Assembly (NCBI GenBank): GCA_905234175.1
Contig: CAJOGX010000015.1
Coordinates: forward strand, 1-42,708
Origin: an uncultured Selenomonadaceae bacterium
GTDB taxonomy: Bacteria > Bacillota > Negativicutes > Selenomonadales > Selenomonadaceae
Length of the DNA: 42,708 bases
Reading direction: 5' to 3'
Shown here: positions 15,714 to 24,047 of the stretch, piece after piece
Position numbering within the stretch: the first letter of the stretch is position 1
Layout: each line of letters opens with the position of its first letter
The notes under the pieces: generated by a model
What the model saw: only the letters and a program-made list of their open reading frames with translations
Databases searched by the model: none
What the model was told of the DNA's origin: nothing
Made by a program: the position numbers and the translations under genes

Positions 15714-16343
15714 TCAAAAATTTTTATCAGCTACAAACTTAAGGCAGACGAACCGCAGTTCACGCGGCTCCAGCAATTTGTATCCCGAACCTGAGCCGTA
15801 AAGCTGGGAATATTTTTCGCGGCACTGCAGCACGCGCCGGACATAATCGCGCGTCTCGGCGTAGGGAATCGCGTCCACGTCAGAAAAATTCTGCCGCCAG
15901 CCGTTTTCCTCAATCCACTGGTGAACATTCCCGCGCCCCGCATTGTACGCCGCCAGCGCCAGAACGTCATTCCCAAAAAATTCCGCCTCAAGCTCCGCCA
16001 GATACCAAATCCCGTAGCGAATGTTCGTTTCGTGGTTGCGCAAATCCGGCGCCGACTCCTCCAGACAATACGCTATCCAGTCCGCCGTCTCCGGCATTAT
16101 CTGCATAAGTCCGACAGCGCCGCTGTGCGACTGCGCATTTTCCGCGAAGTTGCTTTCAACTTTCATCACCGAAATTGCCAGAAATCTGTCGACGCTGTAC
16201 CGCGCGGAATTTTTTTCTACTTGCTCGCGGTAAGGGAACGGGTACAGAATTTTTTTCTGCGACGACGGCAAATTCATCGCGAAATAAATTATCAGGCACA
16301 GCGCGAATGACAGCGCGAAAAATTTTTTTGCAAAACTAACCAA
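15714..16343 (-). CDS. Lytic transglycosylase (Slt70-type catalytic domain), membrane-anchored
   Basis: This enzyme cleaves peptidoglycan glycan strands in the envelope. An N-terminal hydrophobic segment (KKFFALSFALCLIIYFAM) serves as signal or anchor. The catalytic domain has the SLT signature with the catalytic Glu in SVMKVESNF, then GAVGLMQIMPETA, LAAYNAGRGNVHQWI and the IPYAETRDYVRRV motif. The length of 209 residues is normal for stand-alone SLT proteins. The start is TTG at 16343 behind AGGGGGG. It overlaps the 3' end of coaE by eight bases, so the two are translationally coupled. Confidence 0.92.
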   Translation of the reverse strand: MVSFAKKFFALSFALCLIIYFAMNLPSSQKKILYPFPYREQVEKNSARYSVDRFLAISVMKVESNFAENAQSHSGAVGLMQIMPETADWIAYCLEESAPDLRNHETNIRYGIWYLAELEAEFFGNDVLALAAYNAGRGNVHQWIEENGWRQNFSDVDAIPYAETRDYVRRVLQCREKYSQLYGSGSGYKLLEPRELRFVCLKFVADKNF

Positions 16344-16947
16344 GGGATCTCCCCCCTATGTACCGCCCCTTCAAGGCGGAGCGAATCTGTCGACGAATGT
16401 ACGAATAATTTTTCCTGTTGCTTATAACCACGTCGGCGCGCCGGCAAATTTCAGCGATTGGCATTTGAGCTTTAATTCTGGCGATTGCCTGCTGGTACGA
16501 AAGTTTGTCCCGCTGAATCAGCCGCCAAATCTGCTGGCTCGGCTTTACCGCGACCGCCCACGTTTCGTCAAACAGAAATTCCCAGCCGACTTCAAAAAGC
16601 AGCGGCACTTCCACCACTACAAATTCGTGCCCTTCCGCCTGGCACTGCTCAAGGTAATCGCGGACGCGGTTCAAAATAATTGGGTGCGCCACTGAATTTA
16701 TCCACGCGCGTTCATCGGGGTGGTTGAAAATAATCTCGCCGATAAGCCTTTTGTTCAGGAAACCGTCCTCGCCGACTATGTAGCCGCCGAAATGCTGAAC
16801 GTAAACCCCAAAAAGTTCGCCGAAGGGCAGCAGCAGTTCAAAAGTAATTTCGTCCACGTCCAGCGCCGTCGCGCCAAGCCTTTGAAGTTCGTCCGAAACC
16901 GCAGATTTCCCGCAGGCAATGCCGCCGGTAAGTCCGAGGATAAACAA
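16336..16947 (-). CDS. coaE: Dephospho-CoA kinase
   Basis: CoaE phosphorylates dephospho-CoA, the last step of CoA synthesis. The P-loop GLTGGIACGKS occupies residues 5-15, followed by DVDEITFELL, VAHP and the VVEVPLLFE block typical of the family. The length of 203 residues is standard. TTG at 16947 is the start, with GGGGGCG six bases upstream. It sits between the CvfB-like gene (12 bases upstream) and the transglycosylase. Confidence 0.94.
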   Translation of the reverse strand: MFILGLTGGIACGKSAVSDELQRLGATALDVDEITFELLLPFGELFGVYVQHFGGYIVGEDGFLNKRLIGEIIFNHPDERAWINSVAHPIILNRVRDYLEQCQAEGHEFVVVEVPLLFEVGWEFLFDETWAVAVKPSQQIWRLIQRDKLSYQQAIARIKAQMPIAEICRRADVVISNRKNYSYIRRQIRSALKGRYIGGRSLG

Positions 16948-16959
16948 ATCATTCGCCCC

Positions 16960-18012
16960 CTAAACAGTTTTGAAGCCGCCGTCGGTTTTTTCAATCAGCC
17001 GCGCCTTAAGCAGATGTCCAATCGCCTGCTTGAACGCGCGCTTGCTCATTTTGAACGTCTCTAAAATTTTTTCCGGCTCAGTCTTATCGCTGAAGTCCGT
17101 CGCGCCGCCGTGTTCGCGAATGTACTGCAGAATTTTTTCCGCATCGAAGTTGACAATTTCGCCTTCAATCGTGCCGTCTTTCAGCAAAGCTCTGGCAAGC
17201 GCCGTGACGGTTTCGCCAATTTGCAGAGCGCCGTTGAAATTTTTCCGCGCGACGAAAATAACATACCGCTCCGCCGTGAAAAGAAATGCGCCCGCCTCCG
17301 AAATTTCAAAAACGTAGCCGGAAAATTTTTCGTCAGCCTGAATATTTTCCGCCGGCTCAGACGCGCGCCAGAGTTCCTTCGCAACCTTCATGGAAAGCAG
17401 CGGCTCGCCCTTTTTTTCATCCACGTACAGCCGCGCCCAAACTTCGTCGCCAACTTTCAGCCGCCCGTACATTTCCGCCAGCGGCATGAAAATTCCGTGC
17501 TCAACTCCCGCGTCCAGAAACGCTCCGGCGTCCGTCACGTTGATAACCCGCAGCCGCGCGACCTGCCCGACTTTCATTTTCGGCGGCTTTTCCGTAGAAA
17601 TTTTCATTGACAGCGCCAGCCTGCCGGTTTTTTCGTCCACGTACAGCCGCGCCAGCACCGCGTCGCCAACTTTCAGCCGCCCGTACATTTCTGCGAACGG
17701 CATGAAAATTCCGCGCTCGGCTCCCGCATCCAGAAAAGCTCCCGCTTCCGTCACGTTTATAACCCTGAGCCGCGCGACTTCCCCGACTTCCATTTTCGGC
17801 ACGCGCATTGACGCCGTCAGCCGCTTTTTCGGGTCGAGGTACAGAAAAACTTTCACGCTGTCGCCGACTTTTACCGGCGCCGTCTGCTGGAATTTGTGCA
17901 GCAAAATATCTTCGTCGGAATTGCCCGTGCCCGCGTCCAGAAACGCGCCGAACTCAGATTTTCGCGCGACTTTCAGCGTGGCGACCGTCATTGGCTTAAG
18001 TTCATTCAGCAT
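16960..18012 (-). CDS. CvfB/YitL-like S1 RNA-binding protein with a duplicated S1 domain
   Basis: CvfB-type proteins bind RNA through several S1 folds and a C-terminal winged helix. Here the S1 units lie at about 1-70, 73-140, 145-212 and 220-285, followed by a winged helix (about 290-350, TFKMSKRAFKQAIGHLLKARLIE). The second and third units are nearly identical (both contain RLRVINVT and MYGRLKVGD), giving 350 residues instead of the usual 280 or so. ATG at 18012 is preceded by GGAG ten bases upstream and lies inside the 3' end of rsfS, an 11-base overlap. The family role in virulence-factor expression is known from Staphylococcus; here a translation or RNA-related function is inferred. Confidence 0.87.
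   Translation of the reverse strand: MLNELKPMTVATLKVARKSEFGAFLDAGTGNSDEDILLHKFQQTAPVKVGDSVKVFLYLDPKKRLTASMRVPKMEVGEVARLRVINVTEAGAFLDAGAERGIFMPFAEMYGRLKVGDAVLARLYVDEKTGRLALSMKISTEKPPKMKVGQVARLRVINVTDAGAFLDAGVEHGIFMPLAEMYGRLKVGDEVWARLYVDEKKGEPLLSMKVAKELWRASEPAENIQADEKFSGYVFEISEAGAFLFTAERYVIFVARKNFNGALQIGETVTALARALLKDGTIEGEIVNFDAEKILQYIREHGGATDFSDKTEPEKILETFKMSKRAFKQAIGHLLKARLIEKTDGGFKTV
17377..17796 (-). repeat. Tandem intragenic duplication of an S1 domain (about 200 bp, two copies)
   Basis: Segments of about 204 bases at 17593-17796 and 17377-17580 encode adjacent S1 units that agree at most residues. Long identical DNA stretches remain, for example around the GRLKVGD codons, so the duplication is fairly recent or kept uniform by recombination. 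Confidence 0.75.
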
Positions 18013-18346
18013 AATGCGTAATCTCCGCGTCGCCCCAGAGTTTTTCCAGCGCGTAAAAATTCCGGCTCTCGTCTTTGAAAATGTGAACCACAACATCGCC
18101 GTAGTCCAGCAAAATCCATTCGCCTTCGCTGTAGCCTTCCCTGTGGCTGAAGTGCACGCCCTCTTCGCCGAGCTTTTCCTCGACGTTGTCGGCAATCGCG
18201 CGAACCTGCGTAGCCGTCGGCGCGCTGCAAATTATAAAATAATCCGTCGAGAACATCAGCCCGCGCATATCCATCGTGACAATATCGCCGGCCTTCTTGT
18301 CGCTCGCCGCCCTGCAAATTTCCTGCGTAAGTTTTTTCGTATCCAT
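18002..18346 (-). CDS. rsfS: Ribosomal silencing factor
   Basis: RsfS binds ribosomal protein uL14 and blocks subunit joining under starvation. The 114-residue protein has the expected KKAGDIVTMDMRG, DYFIICSAPTATQVRAIAD and the WILLDYGDVVVHIF block. The ATG at 18346 follows AGGAGCGAT. Its position after nadD and yqeK and an LCP gene is common in Firmicutes. Confidence 0.95.
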   Translation of the reverse strand: MDTKKLTQEICRAASDKKAGDIVTMDMRGLMFSTDYFIICSAPTATQVRAIADNVEEKLGEEGVHFSHREGYSEGEWILLDYGDVVVHIFKDESRNFYALEKLWGDAEITHYAE

Positions 18347-18358
18347 AAAAATCGCTCC

Positions 18359-19375
18359 TTATTCGTCAACTTCGTCCGCGCCGTAAGCTTCGGGCACCTC
18401 GGCAATATCCTGCACGGGGAACATTTCGCTGATACGCGCGTCAATTTCCTTCAGATTCGGTTCCCAAATTCCCTGTGGCGTTTCGTTTCCTGGTAACATA
18501 ATCGTCGCTGGCGGGTCACTGCTCATTCGCCGCAGGACGTTCGCCAAATGCGCCGAGTCAAAAATTTCAGCGCTGGTTTCCATTTTGTTTCGGAAAATAT
18601 CCGCTATTGCCGGAAGTTTCGTTATCGTGTCGAGCTGCAAAACTTTCGAGTAAAACGCCTTAATAAATTTCTGCTGCCGCTGAATTCTGCCAACGTCGCC
18701 GAGATTGTCACTGCGATACCGCAAATATTTCTGCGCCGCCGCGCCGTCAAGGTGCTGATAGCCCTGCCCAAGATGAATTTCCAGCCCAGATTCGGGGTCG
18801 TCGTAGTTCATGTCCTCCTCGACGTAAATGTCAATCCCGCCGAAAATGTCAATCAGCTCGGCGAAAGTGTCCATGTCGACAGCAATGTACTGGTGGATAG
18901 AAATTCCCAGCAGCGCCGCAACGTGCCGGACGATAAGACTGGCGCCGCCCCAGCTGTACAAAGTGCCAATCCTTCCGGCGGAGGAATCTGCTGAAACCCA
19001 CGTGTCGCGCGGAATGGAAATCAGCCGCGATTTGCCAGTGTCGTTTGAAAAGCTCAGCACCAGAATCGTGTCCGCCTGCGCGTTGTCGTCAATTCCCAAA
19101 ATTAAAATATTCGTGTAGCCGTTGAACTTGGGATTAATCTCGCCGACCATTGCCGTTCGCCGCTCGTCGTAGCCTTCGTACATCGAACTTAACTCGCTGT
19201 AAACGTGGCTGCCGAAATTGAAAATCCCTACCGCCGCAAAAAGCGTCGCCGAAACCATCAGCATAAGCAGTACCAGCATGAAAATCTTGCGGAAGATTAT
19301 CTGCCGCCGCCGACGCCGAAGGGCTCTGCGCTTTCGCGCTATGTTTTCCTGAGTCGTATTCGCCATTTCGCTCAC
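18359..19375 (-). CDS. LytR-CpsA-Psr (LCP) family cell-wall ligase
   Basis: LCP proteins move polyprenyl-phosphate-linked polymers such as teichoic or capsular glycans onto peptidoglycan at the outer face of the membrane. A very basic N-terminus (RKRRALRRRRRQ) precedes one transmembrane helix (IFMLVLLMLMVSATLFAAV). The LCP core follows with NILILGID, RLISIPRDTWV (conserved Arg and Asp), an INPKF-like loop earlier, GGIDIYVEEDMNY and RYRSDNLGDVGRIQRQQ. The length of 338 residues is normal. The start is GTG 19375 or ATG 19366, the latter with GTGAG four bases upstream. It lies about 15 bases after yqeK. Confidence 0.9.
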   Translation of the reverse strand: MSEMANTTQENIARKRRALRRRRRQIIFRKIFMLVLLMLMVSATLFAAVGIFNFGSHVYSELSSMYEGYDERRTAMVGEINPKFNGYTNILILGIDDNAQADTILVLSFSNDTGKSRLISIPRDTWVSADSSAGRIGTLYSWGGASLIVRHVAALLGISIHQYIAVDMDTFAELIDIFGGIDIYVEEDMNYDDPESGLEIHLGQGYQHLDGAAAQKYLRYRSDNLGDVGRIQRQQKFIKAFYSKVLQLDTITKLPAIADIFRNKMETSAEIFDSAHLANVLRRMSSDPPATIMLPGNETPQGIWEPNLKEIDARISEMFPVQDIAEVPEAYGADEVDE

Positions 19376-19390
19376 AGCTCATTTCATCAG

Positions 19391-19966
19391 TCAAAAAGTT
19401 TTCTGCAATAGTAAAAAATTCCGCGCGGCTATCGTGCCGGGGTGCAGCAGCGTCCCCTTCTGTACTATAAATATAATCGATTCGTCAAGCGCTTTCAGAA
19501 TTATTTCGTCCAGGCTCGAAGATTTTGCCGCAAACTCGCGCAGTTCCTCCACGCCAGGATAATTCCGGTTCGGCTCAATCATGTCCGCGAAGTAAATAAT
19601 TTTGTCCAGCGGCGTCATGTCGCGCGCGCCGACCGTGTGCCGGTAAATCGCCTGTATAATTTCCGCGTCGTCCACGCCGTAAATTTCCGTCACCATTTTC
19701 GCACCAATGTACGCGTGCAGTAAAAGCGGCATGGTTTTTTCAACTTCGCCCGCCACAATTCCGCGCTTAGCTGCCTCGGCTGGGAGCTGCTCATTTTCAA
19801 ATTCCCGCGCGCAGTCGTGCAGAAGTCCGGCGGTATAAGCCCTGTCCACGTCCACGCCAAATCTTTTCGCCAGCGCGACCGCCGTATTCGCCACGCCGAT
19901 TGAATGCGCGAATCTGCTTTTTTTGAGCCGCCGCTGAAGTTCCCGCCGCATTTCGTCAATCGTCAT
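19391..19966 (-). CDS. yqeK: YqeK-type HD-domain diadenosine tetraphosphatase
   Basis: This 191-residue HD-superfamily protein matches YqeK, a symmetrical Ap4A hydrolase that sits after nadD in most Firmicutes. Metal-site motifs are FAHSIGVANTA, AGLLHDCARE (His-Asp), LLLHAYIGA and the IYRHTVGARDMTPLDKIIYFADMIEPNR block characteristic of the family. The ATG at 19966 overlaps the nadD stop (ATGA), so the pair is coupled. Confidence 0.93.
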   Translation of the reverse strand: MTIDEMRRELQRRLKKSRFAHSIGVANTAVALAKRFGVDVDRAYTAGLLHDCAREFENEQLPAEAAKRGIVAGEVEKTMPLLLHAYIGAKMVTEIYGVDDAEIIQAIYRHTVGARDMTPLDKIIYFADMIEPNRNYPGVEELREFAAKSSSLDEIILKALDESIIFIVQKGTLLHPGTIAARNFLLLQKTF

Positions 19967-20568
19967 TTGTACAGCCGCTCCTTCGCAATGTATTCTTCCA
20001 CGACTTCCGGCACGAGATATTTTATTGATCGCCCCGCCCTGACGCGCTCGCGAATGTCCGTCGAGGAAATTTCCAGCCCTGGCGTTTCCACCTTGTGAAT
20101 GTGCGCCATTCGCTCTTCGCCGAAAAATTTTTCCAGCGCCGGCAAATCCACTTCGACGCCTGGCCGCTTCGTCGCTATGAAATGCACTTTGCTGACAAGT
20201 TCGCGCGCCCTGTACCACTTCGACAAATCCGCCATTGAATCTGCGCCGATTATAAAAAATAATTCCGCCGCCGCGCCAAATTTTTCTGTAAGCGCGTTCA
20301 TAGTGTCGAGCGTGTACGAAAGCCCGTCGCGCAGAAATTCCATTGGCGAGACCGTGAACTTTTCGTTCGAGCGCGTCGCAAGGTACGTCATCATCAGCCG
20401 GTGAACGTCCGGCGTCACGTGCCGTTCGATTTTGTGCGGCGGCCGCGCTGAAGGTATGAACAAAACTTCGTCCAGCGCGAAAATTTCCCGCACAGACTCC
20501 GCCGTCGCCAGATGCCCAAAATGTATCGGGTCGAACGTGCCGCCCAAAATTCCAACTTTCACAGCCAT
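19963..20568 (-). CDS. nadD: Nicotinate-nucleotide adenylyltransferase
   Basis: NadD converts nicotinate mononucleotide and ATP to deamido-NAD. The 201-residue protein begins with the nucleotidyltransferase motif GILGGTFDPIHFGHL (about 6-20), then FIPSARPPHK, FIIGADSMADLSKW and the C-terminal ISSTDIRERVRAG motif. The ATG at 20568 is preceded by GGTG with short spacing and lies inside the small upstream gene (ten-base overlap). Confidence 0.95.
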   Translation of the reverse strand: MAVKVGILGGTFDPIHFGHLATAESVREIFALDEVLFIPSARPPHKIERHVTPDVHRLMMTYLATRSNEKFTVSPMEFLRDGLSYTLDTMNALTEKFGAAAELFFIIGADSMADLSKWYRARELVSKVHFIATKRPGVEVDLPALEKFFGEERMAHIHKVETPGLEISSTDIRERVRAGRSIKYLVPEVVEEYIAKERLYK

Positions 20569-20702
20569 ATCACCACGCCCAAAATTAAACTCGTCAGCAA
20601 AATTATCAGCGCCGCGCGAAGGTAGTCTGAAAAATCGTGCCGCCCTTTTTCCGTCCGCAGATAATTCCTCAGCGCCCGCAGGTATCCGCAGAAAATTTTC
20701 AC
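20559..20702 (-). CDS. Small single-pass membrane peptide between proA and nadD
   Basis: A 47-codon frame starts with GTG at 20702, which overlaps the proA stop as GTGA, and ends ten bases inside nadD. The peptide has a basic amphipathic first half (KIFCGYLRALRNYLRTEKGRH) and a strongly hydrophobic second half (ALIILLTSLILGVVIWL) that would span the membrane with the basic part inside. Overlap with both neighbours and codons similar to theirs argue for a genuine gene rather than chance. Without it there would be a 130-base hole in an otherwise tightly packed operon. I do not recognise a family; a YqzK-like or other small membrane component is conceivable. Confidence 0.65.
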   Translation of the reverse strand: MKIFCGYLRALRNYLRTEKGRHDFSDYLRAALIILLTSLILGVVIWL

Positions 20703-21952
20703 CGCGTCTGCCCGTCGCCGTCAATCAGATATTTCATCGTTGTCAGCGCCTCAAGACCCATAGGTCCGCGCGCGTGGAGTTTCTGCGTGCTTATGCCAAT
20801 TTCCGCGCCGAAACCAAATTCAAAGCCGTCGGTGAAGCGCGTCGAAGCGTTGACGTACACGCAGGCGGAATCGACGAGCGTCTGGAATTTTTCCGCCGCC
20901 GCCCTGTCTTCGGTAATAATCGCGTCGGAATGCTGCGTGTTGTAGCGGTTTATGTGGTGAATCGCCTCGTCAATGCCGTCCACAATCTTCACGCTGAGAA
21001 TCAGGTCATTGTATTCCGTCGCCCAGTCTTCGAGCGTGGCGGGCTTCATCTTCGGGAAAATTTCAAGACAGCGTTCGTCGCCGCGCAGTTCGACGTTGTT
21101 TTCAATCATAAGTTTAGCAATTTGCGGGAGGAATTTTTCGGCGATAGTTTCATCAATCAGCAGCGTTTCCATGGCGTTGCAAACGGACGGGCGGGAAATT
21201 TTGGCGGTGAGCACGACGGGCAGCGCAATTTCAAAATTCGCCGCCTTGTCAACGTAAATGTGACAGACGCCGGTACCAGTCTCAATCACGGGAACGGTCG
21301 AGTGCTCAACGACGCGCGTAATCAAACCGGCGCCGCCGCGCGGAATAATCACGTCGATAAGTTTGCGAAGGCGGCACATTGCGATAACGGCGTCGCGGTC
21401 GGTAAGGTCGATAAACTCAATCGCGCTTTTCGGAATGCCGCAGGAAGTTTCCGCCTCGATAAGAATATCGGTGAGTTTTTTGTTCGTGTGAATCGCCTCG
21501 GAGCCGCCGCGAAGCACGCAGGCATTGCCGGATTTCAGACAAAGCGCCGCCGCGTCCACGGTAACATTCGGGCGCGCCTCGTAAATAATTCCCACAACGC
21601 CGAAGGGTACGCGAACGCGCCGGATTTTCAAACCGTTTGGCCGCGTAACTTCAAAATCCACCGCGCCAATCGGGTCGGGCAGCCGCGCCGTCTGCCGCAG
21701 GCCTTCCGCCATGTCAGCAATTCTTTTCGCGTTGAGCGTCAGCCGGTCAATCATGTTCGAGCGCGTGCCCCGCTGCCGCGCTATTTCCAAATCCTCCGCG
21801 TTGGCTTTCAAAACTTCGTCCTGCCGCTTTTCGAGCGCCTCCGCCATCGCCAGCAGTGCGGAATTTTTCATTTCCGTTGTCAGCGCCGACATGCGCAGCG
21901 CCGCCGCCTTCGCAAGTTTCGCGTGGTTCATTACAACTTCCTTAATCAACAT
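20699..21952 (-). CDS. proA: Glutamate-5-semialdehyde dehydrogenase (gamma-glutamyl phosphate reductase)
   Basis: ProA reduces gamma-glutamyl phosphate to glutamate semialdehyde in proline synthesis. The 417-residue length is standard. Visible are PFGVVGIIYEARPNVT, the LKSGNACVLRGGSEA block, IPRGGAGLI, PVIETGTGVCHIYVD and the SVCNAMETLLI catalytic cysteine region. ATG at 21952 follows GGAGTGAT with good spacing and overlaps the proB 3' end by 11 bases. Confidence 0.96.
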   Translation of the reverse strand: MLIKEVVMNHAKLAKAAALRMSALTTEMKNSALLAMAEALEKRQDEVLKANAEDLEIARQRGTRSNMIDRLTLNAKRIADMAEGLRQTARLPDPIGAVDFEVTRPNGLKIRRVRVPFGVVGIIYEARPNVTVDAAALCLKSGNACVLRGGSEAIHTNKKLTDILIEAETSCGIPKSAIEFIDLTDRDAVIAMCRLRKLIDVIIPRGGAGLITRVVEHSTVPVIETGTGVCHIYVDKAANFEIALPVVLTAKISRPSVCNAMETLLIDETIAEKFLPQIAKLMIENNVELRGDERCLEIFPKMKPATLEDWATEYNDLILSVKIVDGIDEAIHHINRYNTQHSDAIITEDRAAAEKFQTLVDSACVYVNASTRFTDGFEFGFGAEIGISTQKLHARGPMGLEALTTMKYLIDGDGQTR

Positions 21953-22754
21953 TTTTATCACTCCCATAAAAAATCGTGCCAATTTCCTCGCCGCTGAGCG
22001 CGCGCCGCAGGTTCCCAATTTCACTGCCGTTGATAATCAGCAGAATAATTCCGTGAGCCGTAGCAAGTTTCGCCGCCTGAATTTTAGTGAACATGCCTCC
22101 GATTCCGAGCTTCGTACCCGCGCCGCCAGCGAACTTTTCAATTTCCGCCGTAATTTCGGGAACTTCGTGGATAATTTTCGCCGCCGGATTAATTTTCGGG
22201 TTGCCGTCGTAAAGCCCGTCAATGTCCGTGAGAATAATCAGCGCCTCCGCGTCGACCATATCAGCAACCAGCGCGGAAAGATTGTCGTTGTCGCCGATTC
22301 GGATTTCGTCCGTTGCGACGGCGTCGTTTTCGTTTATGACGGGTATCACGCCCATTTTGAGAATCGCGCCGATAGAGTTTTTAAAATTTTCGCGGGCGTG
22401 AACGTCAACGGCGGTGCTTTTCGTCAGCAAAAGCTGCGCCATGGTCTGCCCGTACTCGCTGAAAAATTTTTCGTAGATGTGCATAAGCACGCCCTGCCCG
22501 ATAGCAGCGAGCGCCTGATTTTCCGGAATTGTGTCGGGCTTTTCGGTAAGGCGCATTTTCCCAATCCCCGCAGCGATTGCGCCGGAGCTCACGAAAATAA
22601 TTTCCCTGCCGGAATTTCTAAGGTCGGTGATTTCGCGAATCAGGTGATCAATGCGGTAAAGATTGAGCCTGCCCGCGCCGTAGCTTAGCGTGCTCGTCCC
22701 CACCTTGACTACAATTCGCCGCGCGTTTTTCAAAATTTCTCTTGCCGAGCTCAT
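21942..22754 (-). CDS. proB: Glutamate 5-kinase, short form without PUA domain
   Basis: ProB phosphorylates glutamate, the first step of proline synthesis, and is the feedback control point. The amino-acid kinase fold is complete: VVKVGTSTL at the start, VSSGAIAAG, PVINENDAV, GDNDNLSALVA, LTDIDGLYDGNP and GTGGM-type GIGGMFTKIQAA. At 270 residues it lacks the C-terminal PUA domain (about 100 residues) found in E. coli and B. subtilis ProB. The ATG at 22754 has GGAAGTGA upstream. It is the first gene of the long minus-strand unit. Confidence 0.94.
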   Translation of the reverse strand: MSSAREILKNARRIVVKVGTSTLSYGAGRLNLYRIDHLIREITDLRNSGREIIFVSSGAIAAGIGKMRLTEKPDTIPENQALAAIGQGVLMHIYEKFFSEYGQTMAQLLLTKSTAVDVHARENFKNSIGAILKMGVIPVINENDAVATDEIRIGDNDNLSALVADMVDAEALIILTDIDGLYDGNPKINPAAKIIHEVPEITAEIEKFAGGAGTKLGIGGMFTKIQAAKLATAHGIILLIINGSEIGNLRRALSGEEIGTIFYGSDKNVD

Positions 22755-22779
22755 AGCACATCACTTCCTTTTTCCTTTC

Positions 22780-22808
22780 ATTATAAATTCATTCTGAACA
22801 TTGCGCAA
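22780..22808 (-). promoter_or_regulatory. Promoter of the proB unit
   Basis: A perfect TATAAT (22785-22780) is preceded after 17 bases by a weak TTGCGC (22808-22803), which is itself part of the palindrome TTGCGCAA. The site is about 25 bases before the proB start. Confidence 0.5.
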
Positions 22809-22819
22809 GTAATGCTTGC

Positions 22820-22852
22820 AAAAAAAATTCCCGCCGAGGATTTTCCGGCAGG
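22820..22852 (-). terminator. Rho-independent terminator after the aldo/keto reductase gene
   Basis: On the minus strand CCTGCCG (22852-22846) pairs with CGGCGGG (22836-22830), seven base pairs including one G-U, followed by eight T. It separates the PFOR-FkbM-reductase group from the proB promoter. Confidence 0.8.
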
Positions 22853-22879
22853 AGTCTGAGAAAAAATTTAGCCGTAAAA

Positions 22880-24028
22880 TTAGTAGCCGAAAGTAGCCGC
22901 CGCGCGCTTCATGTTTTCGCGAATTTTTACGCCGAAGGGGCAGCGTTTTTCGCAGGCGCCGCACTGAATACATTCGCTGGCGTGGTGCCTGAGCGCGGCG
23001 TAGTGTTCGCGGACGGTTTCGGGAATAGTTTTCTGCGCGATTGTGAGATTCAAAAACTTGTGGACGTAAGCGATGTCGATTTTCCTCGGGCAGGGCGCGC
23101 AGTGACTGCAGTAGGTGCAATTTCCGCGCCAGCTGATTTTCGGGAACGTCGCAAAAGTTTCGGCGAAATCTTTTTCAGCGTCGGTTGCGGTTTCGTATGC
23201 CAAACTCTGCCGGAACTGTTCGACGGAATGCGCGCCGGAAAGTACAACGCAAACCGCCGGACGAGTCAGCGCGTAGTGAATGCACTGGTTGACTGTCAGC
23301 GCGACGCCCGCCGGAGAAAGTTTCGCGTCAAGTAAATCGCCGCCGCCAAAGCATTTCATAACGGTAATTCCAACGCCGAGCCGCTGGCAGGTTTCGTAAA
23401 GTTTCTGCCGGTCAGCGTCCATGTTCGTCAGCTCGCCAGCGTAATTCGCGCGGTTCCAAAGTTCTTCAACATCTTCAGACGCGGGAAGTAAATCGTAGCA
23501 GGGATTGACGCTGAACATCAGCACTTCGATAGCGCCGCTCTCCACCGCTTTCAGCGCGACCTGCGGATTGTGACTGCTCAAACCAATATGGCGAATCGTG
23601 CCGGATTTTTTCAGCTGATTGACGTAATCGAGCACGCCGCCGTTAGCAATTTCGTCCCAGTCGTCGAGCGCGTCGCAGTAGTGGATTGTGCCCACGTCGA
23701 TATAATCTGTCTGCAAAAGTTTCAGCGACTCTTCAAAGCCAGCCCTGACTTCGGGAAGTTTGCGCGTGCGAAAGTACTGCCCGTTCGCCCAGTTCGAGCA
23801 AATGTGCGACTGCGCGATAAATTTTTCGCGGCGCCCCTTCATAGCCCTGCCGACAGCCGCGCGAATTTCAGGGTCGCTGGCGTACAGGTCAAAATAATTT
23901 ACGCCGACTTCCTCCGCCACGTCAAAAAGTTTCTGCGTCAGCGCGTAATTTTCTTCGCTGAAGCCTTCGCAGCCCATGCCAATTTCGCTGACTTTTAAGC
24001 CCGTGTTGCCGAGCATTCTGTAATTCAT
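22880..24028 (-). CDS. Aldo/keto reductase with C-terminal 4Fe-4S ferredoxin domain
   Basis: This 382-residue protein joins an aldo/keto reductase barrel (YRMLGNTGLKVSEIGMGCEGF at the start, FDLYASDPEIR, GTIHYCDA, IGLSSHNP) to a ferredoxin-like tail. The tail carries two cysteine clusters: CTYCSHCAPCP (about 300) and CIQCGACEKRCP (about 355). Members of this group are probably oxidoreductases coupled to ferredoxin, and substrates are generally unknown. I chose ATG at 24028 because GGGAGAG precedes it. It follows the FkbM gene by 19 bases and ends at a terminator. Confidence 0.9.
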   Translation of the reverse strand: MNYRMLGNTGLKVSEIGMGCEGFSEENYALTQKLFDVAEEVGVNYFDLYASDPEIRAAVGRAMKGRREKFIAQSHICSNWANGQYFRTRKLPEVRAGFEESLKLLQTDYIDVGTIHYCDALDDWDEIANGGVLDYVNQLKKSGTIRHIGLSSHNPQVALKAVESGAIEVLMFSVNPCYDLLPASEDVEELWNRANYAGELTNMDADRQKLYETCQRLGVGITVMKCFGGGDLLDAKLSPAGVALTVNQCIHYALTRPAVCVVLSGAHSVEQFRQSLAYETATDAEKDFAETFATFPKISWRGNCTYCSHCAPCPRKIDIAYVHKFLNLTIAQKTIPETVREHYAALRHHASECIQCGACEKRCPFGVKIRENMKRAAATFGY

Positions 24029-24047
24029 TTTAAGCTCTCCCAAAATT

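Noticed and set aside
17100-17800. Repeated segments as a possible CRISPR or minisatellite
   Set aside because: There are only two long copies, both in frame and encoding S1 domains, so this is domain duplication.
20432-21997. A 521-codon plus-strand frame opposite nadD and proA
   Set aside because: It is low-complexity Arg/Asn/Phe-rich sequence antisense to conserved genes, with no ribosome-binding site or recognisable domain.
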